Below the pieces are notes generated by a model that saw nothing but the letters and a program-made list of their open reading frames with translations, was not told the origin of the DNA and made no database searches. A stretch of DNA of 64,000 nucleotides from Mycolicibacter engbaekii (lineage in GTDB: Bacteria; Actinomycetota; Actinomycetes; Mycobacteriales; Mycobacteriaceae), in the NCBI RefSeq assembly GCF_002101585.1, contig NZ_LQOT01000060.1:1-64000 (forward strand). Reading direction: 5' to 3'. The position numbers and the translations under genes are program-made. Below, piece after piece: positions 56,109 to 64,000 of the stretch (within the stretch, counting starts at the first letter, position 1; each line of letters starts with the position of its first letter).

Positions 56109-56888
56109 GTGCGCGTCCCCGATCGCCCTACCGTGGGGGAGTCCGTCGCTGCGCAGGCCGCTTCGGCGGCGCACCGTGCCTGGCTGGGCAACATCGACCG
56201 GCGCGGGGTGGCCCCGCAGGCGGTAGCCGAGATCGTCCGCGAGCGGCGCATCACGCGGGACAGCTTCCGTGCTCTGGACGCGATGGAACGCCTCGTCGAT
56301 CCGGCGGGCCGCAGCTATTTCGTGATCCCCCCGACGGCCGGCGGCGATGACGCGCGCCGTGCCGTACTGCTGAACTACATTCTCAACGCGGGCACCGGCT
56401 ACGGCCGGCCCGGTGCTCCCAGCGATTTTCCCGAAACGCCCTACGGCGCCGCCGAAGTGCGACGGATCGCCGATCGGCAGCGCGCGAACCGCTGGAGCTA
56501 CACCACGGTGTGGAGCATCTCTAACAGCGGCGGTTGTGTAGTCACCACCCCGAACGGGGTGTTGATGGTCGTGGGCGGCAGGATTCACGGCTCGCTGAGC
56601 CATCGCGGCGGCACCATGTGGGGCGATCTGTTCCTGGTCAACAGCCAGCGTGTCAGTGACCCGGCCCGCCGGATGCGCGAGATCGTCGAATCCGGCCGGC
56701 TCGGCCGGCACGGGCCGGGGCTCGATTCGCTGCTGCATCACGAGGAGATCCACGCCCAGCAGTGGGCTGACCTGGGGCCGCTGCGGATGCCCGCGCGCTA
56801 CCTCGCCGAGGAGGCCAGGGCGCGAATCCGGGGCGGCGTCAACCGTTTCGAGGAAGAGGCCGGCCTGCGCGACGGCGGCTACCGCTGA
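56109..56888 (+). CDS. hypothetical protein with HExxH metallopeptidase motif
   Basis: 259 residues, not recognised by name. A zinc-binding HEEIH (His211, His215) is followed by QQ, as in the HExxHxxQ pattern of DUF4157/eCIS-core-like peptidases. The middle contains RWSYTTVWSISNSGGCVVTTPNGVLMVVGGRIHGSL and NYILNAGTGYGRPG. No signal peptide. GTG 56109 is the start; GTG 56133 is possible. It ends exactly where the convergent pepN ends. A distant minimal metalloprotease is the best reading; catalytic competence is untested. Confidence 0.75.
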   Translation: MRVPDRPTVGESVAAQAASAAHRAWLGNIDRRGVAPQAVAEIVRERRITRDSFRALDAMERLVDPAGRSYFVIPPTAGGDDARRAVLLNYILNAGTGYGRPGAPSDFPETPYGAAEVRRIADRQRANRWSYTTVWSISNSGGCVVTTPNGVLMVVGGRIHGSLSHRGGTMWGDLFLVNSQRVSDPARRMREIVESGRLGRHGPGLDSLLHHEEIHAQQWADLGPLRMPARYLAEEARARIRGGVNRFEEEAGLRDGGYR

Positions 56889-59510
<2,622 letters not shown>

Positions 59511-59571
59511 GCCCGCCTACAGTAGCCGCCAAACACCGTGAGCGGACGCCGGACGGCGTTTAATGGAGACC

Positions 59572-59952
59572 ATGCTCATCGCCGGTGTGACGTTCGCCGC
59601 GCTGGCGGCCGCGCTGCATGTCTACATCTTCGTGCTGGAGTCGCTGAGCTGGACGGCGCCGCGTACCCGGGCGGTGTTCGGCACCACCGCCGAGGAGGCC
59701 GAGACCACCAAGGCGCTGGCCTTCAACCAGGGCTTCTACAACCTGTTTCTGGCGATCGTGACGGCTGTCGGGATCGGTGCCGTCGCCGGTGGTCACTGCG
59801 CGGTGGGCCTGGCGCTGATCTTCGCGGGCGTGGGATCGATGCTGGCGGCGGCGCTGGTACTGGTGGCGTCGTCGCCGGAGCGGGCGCGCGCCGCGATCGT
59901 CCAGGGTGCTTTCCCGGCTGTCGCGGTGGTACTGCTGGTACTGGGCCGGTAG
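59572..59952 (+). CDS. DUF1304 family membrane protein
   Basis: About 126 residues with four hydrophobic helices and the DUF1304 features HVYIFVLESLSW near the start and ALAFNQGFYNLFLAIVTAVG. ATG 59572 is preceded by GGAG; ATG 59563 adds three residues. Function unknown; the family is a small inner-membrane protein. Divergent from pepN, about 60 bases apart. Confidence 0.85.
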   Translation: MLIAGVTFAALAAALHVYIFVLESLSWTAPRTRAVFGTTAEEAETTKALAFNQGFYNLFLAIVTAVGIGAVAGGHCAVGLALIFAGVGSMLAAALVLVASSPERARAAIVQGAFPAVAVVLLVLGR

Positions 59953-60027
59953 ATGCGGGGGAGGGCATAGATGTGCCCGGTGCCGCGTTAGACCCGGACG
60001 TAACCGTTGTAGGCCGAGAGGATTCCC

Positions 60028-60636
60028 ATGCCCGAGAAGTCGCACGCCGAGTTCTGGTTCGACCCCCTGTGCCCGTGGTGCTGGATCACCTCCCGATGGA
60101 TCCTTGAGGTCGAGAAGGTCCGGGATATCGACGTCACCTTCCACGTGATGAGCCTGGCCGTGCTCAACGAGGGACGCGACCTGCCCGAGCAGTACCGCGA
60201 GCGGCTCAAGGACGCGTGGGGGCCGGTGCGGGTGGCGATCGCCGCCGAACAACTGCGCGGCAACGAGATTCTGCGGCCGCTGTACACCGCGATGGGCACC
60301 CGGATCCACAATCAGAACAACAAGGACTTCCCCGACGTCATCGCCGGGTCGCTGGCCGAGGTCGGGCTACCGGCCGAACTGGCCGAAGCCGCCACCACCG
60401 ACACCTACGACGACGCGGTGCGTGCCAGCCACCACGCCGGGATGGACGCGGTCGGCGACGACGTCGGCACCCCCACCATCCATGTCAACGGGGTGGCGTT
60501 CTTCGGGCCGGTGCTGTCGCGCATTCCCCGCGGGGAGCAGGCGGGCAAGCTGTGGGACGCGTCGGTGACCTTCGCGTCCTACCCGCACTTCTGGGAACTC
60601 AAGCGCTCCCGCACCGAGGCGCCGGAGTTCGACTGA
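60028..60636 (+). CDS. DsbA-like mycothiol-dependent reductase (Rv2466c-like)
   Basis: 202 residues with a thioredoxin-like DsbA fold and the CPWC active site at Cys15-Cys18 in FDPLCPWCW. The M. tuberculosis orthologue, Rv2466c, is reported as a mycothiol-dependent nitroreductase/oxidoreductase of the oxidative-stress response that activates thieno-pyrimidine drugs. It is cytosolic, with no signal peptide. The [15 protein letters not shown] segment carries the cis-Pro loop. It stands alone between DUF1304 and rpiB. Confidence 0.92.
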   Translation: MPEKSHAEFWFDPLCPWCWITSRWILEVEKVRDIDVTFHVMSLAVLNEGRDLPEQYRERLKDAWGPVRVAIAAEQLRGNEILRPLYTAMGTRIHNQNNKDFPDVIAGSLAEVGLPAELAEAATTDTYDDAVRASHHAGMDAVGDDVGTPTIHVNGVAFFGPVLSRIPRGEQAGKLWDASVTFASYPHFWELKRSRTEAPEFD

Positions 60637-60727
60637 CCCCGGCCGACCCGGCGATCCCCGCGGCGCCCTGCCGCGGGGTCGCCGCGGGGCGCAGGCTCGT
60701 CAGAAGCCGGCGGCCGACTCTGAGACA

Positions 60728-61216
60728 ATGACGTCCATGCGCGTCTACCTCGGCTGCGATCACGCCGGCTACGAACTCAAAGAGCAGATCATCGAGCACC
60801 TGCGCCAGGGCGGCCATGAGCCGGTCGACTGCGGGGCTTTCGCCTACGACGCCGAAGACGACTACCCGGCGTTCTGCATCGCGGCGGCCACCCGCACGGT
60901 TGCCGACCCGGGCAGCCTGGGCATCGTGATCGGCGGCTCGGGCAACGGCGAACAGATCGCGGCCAACAAGGTGCCCGGGGCGCGCTGCGCGCTGGCCTGG
61001 AGCACCGAGACCGCGCAGCTGGCGCGCGAGCACAACAACGCCCAGCTGATCGGCATCGGCGGACGGATGCACACCACCTCCGAAGCGCTGGCGATCGTCG
61101 ACGCGTTCCTGAGCACGCCCTGGTCGCAGGCCGAACGGCACCAGCGTCGTATCGACATCCTGGCCGCCTACGAACGCGACCACCAGGCGCCTCCGGTACC
61201 CGGCGCGCCGGCCTGA
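60728..61216 (+). CDS. rpiB: ribose-5-phosphate isomerase B
   Basis: 162 residues with the RpiB fold. CDHAGYEL is at 10-17, the phosphate loop GGSGNGEQIAANK at 69-81 has Ser71 and the catalytic base Glu75 (mycobacterial RpiB uses Glu instead of the Cys of other bacteria), and HNNAQLIGIGGRMH completes the site. It interconverts ribose-5-P and ribulose-5-P in the pentose phosphate path. ATG 60728 keeps the MxxMRVYLG start known from M. tuberculosis. Confidence 0.96.
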   Translation: MTSMRVYLGCDHAGYELKEQIIEHLRQGGHEPVDCGAFAYDAEDDYPAFCIAAATRTVADPGSLGIVIGGSGNGEQIAANKVPGARCALAWSTETAQLAREHNNAQLIGIGGRMHTTSEALAIVDAFLSTPWSQAERHQRRIDILAAYERDHQAPPVPGAPA

Positions 61217-61238
61217 CCCCCGGTTTCCGCGGCCTGAC

Positions 61239-62042
61239 ATGCCGGAGGGGCACATCCTGCACCGGCTGGCCCGGCTGCATCAGCGCCGCTTCGCCGGTGC
61301 ACCGGTCGCGGTGTCGAGCCCGCAGGGCCGGTTCGAATCCGGTGCCGCAGCCGTCGACGGGCGGCCGCTGCGGCGCGCCGAGGCCTGGGGCAAGCACCTG
61401 TTCCACCGTTACGCGCACGGGCCGATCGTGCACGTGCACCTGGGGATCTATGGCCACTTCACCGAGTTCGACCTGGCTGACGGTGGCCTGCCCGAACCGG
61501 TCGGCCAGGTTCGGATGCGCATGGTGGGCACCGGGTACGGCACCGATCTGCGCGGACCGGCCGCCTGCGAGCTGGTCGACGAGGCACAGGTCGCCGACGT
61601 GATTGCGCGGTTAGGGCCCGACCCGCTGCGCAGCGAGGCCGACCCGGGGCTGGCCTTCAAGCGAATAGCCAAGTCCCGCAAGACGATCGCAGCGTTGCTG
61701 ATGGACCAGTCGGTGATGGCCGGGGTGGGCAACGTCTACCGCAGCGAGGTGCTGTTCCGGCACCGGATCGACCCGTATCGGCCCGGCGTGCAGATCGATG
61801 AAGCAGTATTCGCCGCGATCTGGACGGATCTGGTGGCGCTGATGAAGGTCGGCCTGCGGCGCGGCAGCATCGTGGTGGTGCGGCCCGAGGACGACCACGG
61901 AGCACCGGCGTATGCGCCCGGCAAGCCGCGTACCTATGTCTATCGCCGCGCCGGCGAGCCCTGCCGGCTGTGCGGTACCGCCGTGCGCACCGCGCAACTG
62001 GAGGGCCGCAACGTGTTCTGGTGCCCGTCGTGCCAGGCGTGA
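61239..62042 (+). CDS. nei1: Fpg/Nei-family DNA glycosylase
   Basis: 267 residues. The N-terminal Pro2-Glu3 (catalytic pair), the H2TH helix region (IDMxQxxxAGVGNVYRSE type, here MDQSVMAGVGNVYRSEVLFRHRIDP) and the C-terminal zinc finger with Cys242, Cys245, Cys262 and Cys265 are present. It removes oxidised pyrimidines and nicks abasic sites. MPEGH rather than MPELPE marks a Nei-type enzyme, as Rv2464c. The start is ATG 61239, 22 bases after rpiB. Confidence 0.93.
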   Translation: MPEGHILHRLARLHQRRFAGAPVAVSSPQGRFESGAAAVDGRPLRRAEAWGKHLFHRYAHGPIVHVHLGIYGHFTEFDLADGGLPEPVGQVRMRMVGTGYGTDLRGPAACELVDEAQVADVIARLGPDPLRSEADPGLAFKRIAKSRKTIAALLMDQSVMAGVGNVYRSEVLFRHRIDPYRPGVQIDEAVFAAIWTDLVALMKVGLRRGSIVVVRPEDDHGAPAYAPGKPRTYVYRRAGEPCRLCGTAVRTAQLEGRNVFWCPSCQA

Positions 62043-62062
62043 CGTCCGGCCGGTAGGGGCCG

Positions 62063-63286
62063 TCAGTCGTCGTAGACCGATTCGCGCCGGGGCCGGATCG
62101 GCACGCCGAGCGCCCGGTAGATCTCGTTGGACAGCACCACGCTGCGCGGATCGGCATTGGCCTGGGTGTGGTCGAACCGGTTCATCACGTAGCCGTAACC
62201 GATCCGGTGCTCAAGGTCGACAAAGGCGAACGACCCGCCGAGGCCGCCGTGCCCGAAGATCCGGCGGTTGGGCCCGTTGACGCCCTGCGCGTTGAGCATG
62301 TATCCCAGGCCCCAGCCGTGCTCGGCGACCCGGGGTCCGAGCACCAGATCGGTCTCGGTGCCGCCCTGCAGCACCCGCAGGCGGTCCATCGCGGCACGGC
62401 TGAGCAGCTTCTCCTGCAGCAGCGCGTTGTAGAACGTGGCCATGCCCAGGGCGGAGACCTGGGCGTTGGTGCCGGGGAACTCCAGTTGGCGCCACAGGGT
62501 GAGGTCGTTGGTGGCGATCTCGTCGTCGGGGGCGAACCCCATCGCCACCGCCAGCCCCGCCTTCGGGTGGTCGTCCAGCGAGGTCGGGCGCTTGGGCGCC
62601 CCGGCCGAGGCCAGCATCTCCCGAATCGTCGGCTTGCCCACCGGGTCGGCGCAGCGGTACGGCTGCTGCTCGGCCGGAACCCCGATGTGCACCTCGGCGC
62701 CCAGCGGACCGGCGACCTCATTGCGCAGGTACTCACCGACTGTCATGCCGGTGACCCGCCGGACCACTTCACCGATGATGAAGCCGTAGCTGGTCATGTG
62801 ATAGCCCTGCGCGCTGCCGGGACGCCACCAGGGTTCGGCGGCGGCCAGGCGCTCGCAGACCAGGCCCCAGTCGGTGACGTCGCGCCAGTGCATCGGTTCG
62901 CGCGGCCCGATGGCCCCGGAGCGGTGTGCCAGCACCATGGCCAAGGAGATGTCGCCCTTGCCGGCCTGGCCGAACTCGGGCCAGTAGTGCGCCACCGGCA
63001 CCCGCAGGTCGAGCACGCCGGCTTCGGCGAGGCGGTGGACACACGTGCTGGTCAGGCCCTTGCTGCCGGACAACACGGTGCTCAGGGTGTCTTCCTGCCA
63101 GGGGCGCCGGCCCTCGACGTCGGCGGAGCCGGCCCACAGGTTGACGACGAGTTCGCCGTCGACATAGGCCGCGACGGCGGCGCCGAGCTCGTCGCGCAGC
63201 GTGAAGTTGCGCTCGAACTCGTACCGCACCTTCTCAAAGCGCGGGGAGCACGTTCCATGGATTTGGACGTGCCGTGTGCCGCCCAT
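62063..63286 (-). CDS. lipP: esterase/beta-lactamase-family hydrolase LipP
   Basis: 407 residues of the serine beta-lactamase-like esterase family (class VIII esterase type). The SxxK active site is Ser73-Gly-Ser-Lys76 in VLSGSKG. GYHMTSYGFIIGEVVRR supplies the Tyr motif, and a C-terminal HGGLGG (about 346-351) replaces the KTG triad. It probably hydrolyses short-chain esters. No signal peptide, so likely cytosolic or membrane-associated. ATG 63286. Equivalent to Rv2463. Confidence 0.9.
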   Translation of the reverse strand: MGGTRHVQIHGTCSPRFEKVRYEFERNFTLRDELGAAVAAYVDGELVVNLWAGSADVEGRRPWQEDTLSTVLSGSKGLTSTCVHRLAEAGVLDLRVPVAHYWPEFGQAGKGDISLAMVLAHRSGAIGPREPMHWRDVTDWGLVCERLAAAEPWWRPGSAQGYHMTSYGFIIGEVVRRVTGMTVGEYLRNEVAGPLGAEVHIGVPAEQQPYRCADPVGKPTIREMLASAGAPKRPTSLDDHPKAGLAVAMGFAPDDEIATNDLTLWRQLEFPGTNAQVSALGMATFYNALLQEKLLSRAAMDRLRVLQGGTETDLVLGPRVAEHGWGLGYMLNAQGVNGPNRRIFGHGGLGGSFAFVDLEHRIGYGYVMNRFDHTQANADPRSVVLSNEIYRALGVPIRPRRESVYDD

Positions 63287-63459
63287 CGAGTGCCTTCCTG
63301 CTAGGGAGAATCCCCTTCCGCGGGGGCGACGGGGCGATCGGACCCGCGTTCGAAGGATAAGTCGCGGGCCGGGTGCGCGTACAGCGGCCCCGGCCCCGGC
63401 TCACGGCCCAGATCGACCGTGGCGGAGACCGCCGAACCGCTGTTCGGCGGCCCTTGCAG

Positions 63460-63530
63460 AGCGGGCGACGGGAATCGAACCCGCGTAGCTAGTTTGGAAG
63501 ACTAGGGCTCTACCATTGAGCTACGCCCGC
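63460..63530 (-). tRNA. glyV: tRNA-Gly (TCC)
   Basis: The minus strand gives acceptor GCGGGCG (63530 to 63524) pairing with CGCCCGC (63467 to 63461) and discriminator T at 63460. Anticodon loop CTTCCAA gives TCC. T arm GGTTCGATT. CCA is not encoded. In M. tuberculosis glyV and proU also sit between lipP and tig. Confidence 0.95.
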
Positions 63531-63667
63531 ATGAATAGCTAGAGCGAAACTGTACCGGCGTGGCGGACTCGAAATCCAATTGCCCCGCCGCGGGGCCATT
63601 TGTGGGGCGCTGACAGCAGGTCTTTGCGACTGCCGATCTACCGGGCCGTAGGATCGCCTGGTCAGTG

Positions 63668-63744
63668 CGGGGTGTAGCGCAGCTTGGTAGCGCATCCGCT
63701 TTGGGAGCGGAAGGCCGCAGGTTCAAATCCTGTCACCCCGACCA
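63668..63744 (+). tRNA. proU: tRNA-Pro (TGG)
   Basis: Acceptor CGGGGTG (63668-63674) pairs with CACCCCG (63734-63740), followed by A at 63741. The anticodon loop is TTTGGGA, giving TGG. The terminal CCA is encoded at 63742-63744. It is divergent from tRNA-Gly. Confidence 0.95.
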
Positions 63745-63802
63745 GCAGCGCGCGCCGCACCGGCACACGACTGACCACGTCAACCATATCGAGGAGTAAC
63801 CC

Positions 63803-64000
63803 GTGAAGAGCACCGTCGAGCAGCTGACCCCGACCCGGGTTCGCATCAACGTTGAGGTGCCGTTCACCGAGCTTCAGCCGGATTTCGAGCGGACCTACAA
63901 GGAGCTGGCCAAGCAGGTGCGGTTGCCGGGTTTCCGGCCGGGCAAGGCGCCGGCCAAGCTCATCGAGGCCCGCTTCGGCCGGGCAGCGGTGCTGCAGCAG
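63803..64000 (+). CDS. tig: trigger factor, N-terminal part (cut by window end)
   Basis: The first 66 codons of trigger factor. The ribosome-binding domain is recognisable by [19 protein letters not shown] and the signature GFRPGKAP (residues 48-55), which contacts ribosomal protein L23. GTG 63803 is preceded by GAGGAG at good spacing. The protein is a chaperone and peptidyl-prolyl isomerase for nascent chains. Only the 5' portion lies in the window; position matches Rv2462c. Confidence 0.95.
   Translation, partial: MKSTVEQLTPTRVRINVEVPFTELQPDFERTYKELAKQVRLPGFRPGKAPAKLIEARFGRAAVLQQ

Overview
The window is chromosomal DNA from a mycobacterium. It is GC-rich, and its gene order closely follows, in reverse orientation, the Mycobacterium tuberculosis Rv2511 to Rv2462c segment as I remember it: orn, HerA-like ATPase, mycolate reductase, bkaR, fadD35, scoAB, accD1/accA1, fadE19, citE, bkdABC, echA14, a WS/DGAT-like gene, plsC, plsB2, ssb, ettA, gdh, aglA, glbO, HNH, pepN, the Rv2466c thiol reductase, rpiB, nei, lipP, tig. 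Product names come from reading translations and motifs; no database search was run. The interspersed accessory genes indicate a non-tuberculous species.

Region by region. 1-674: a gene of atypical composition facing the 3' end of tRNA-His, which looks like the edge of an integrated element. 718-6649: housekeeping and envelope genes (orn, HerA-like ATPase, CmrA mycolate reductase, an MFS protein, a proline-rich membrane protein, the BkaR repressor). 6729-15913: a branched-chain acid operon (fadD35, scoA, scoB, accD1, accA1, fadE19, MaoC-type hydratase, citE), with mostly 4-base start/stop overlaps and two copies of a palindrome that I infer to be the BkaR operator. 15937-26281: an accessory block between citE and bkdA, which are neighbours in M. 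tuberculosis. It holds a tartrate dehydratase-like enolase-superfamily enzyme and a PanE-like reductase, a methyltransferase, a BfrB ferritin with candidate IdeR boxes, a relic of feoB, a TetR/DUF1214/sulfotransferase operon, and a membrane-anchored copper nitrite reductase-like fusion. 26429-29762: E1alpha, E1beta and E2 of a branched-chain keto-acid dehydrogenase. 29773-36576: echA14, a 29-residue membrane peptide, tRNA-Arg, and a glycerolipid operon (WS/DGAT-like, plsC, plsB2). 36647-43319: a CopD/CtaG copper protein, a TetR-controlled SDR and nitroreductase, an MHS transporter and a lipoprotein. 43471-64000: ssb, ettA, NAD-glutamate dehydrogenase, thioesterase, a TetR/hydrolase pair, aglA-glbO, HNH, small conserved genes, pepN, DsbA-like reductase, rpiB, nei, lipP, tRNA-Gly, tRNA-Pro and the start of tig.

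How the genes work together. The two branched-chain regions form a coherent route. BkdABC converts branched 2-keto acids to acyl-CoAs. FadE19, the AccA1/AccD1 carboxylase, the MaoC hydratase and the CitE-type lyase then take leucine-derived CoAs (and, by published work on the M. tuberculosis orthologues, itaconate) to acetyl-CoA-level products. ScoAB and FadD35 activate acids. The plsC/plsB2 operon makes phosphatidic acid. The strongest non-obvious signals are regulatory: the BkaR operator pair with a complete promoter, three copies of a 15-base palindrome linking a TetR gene to an SDR and a nitroreductase, and iron-box-like repeats before bfrB next to the feoB remnant.
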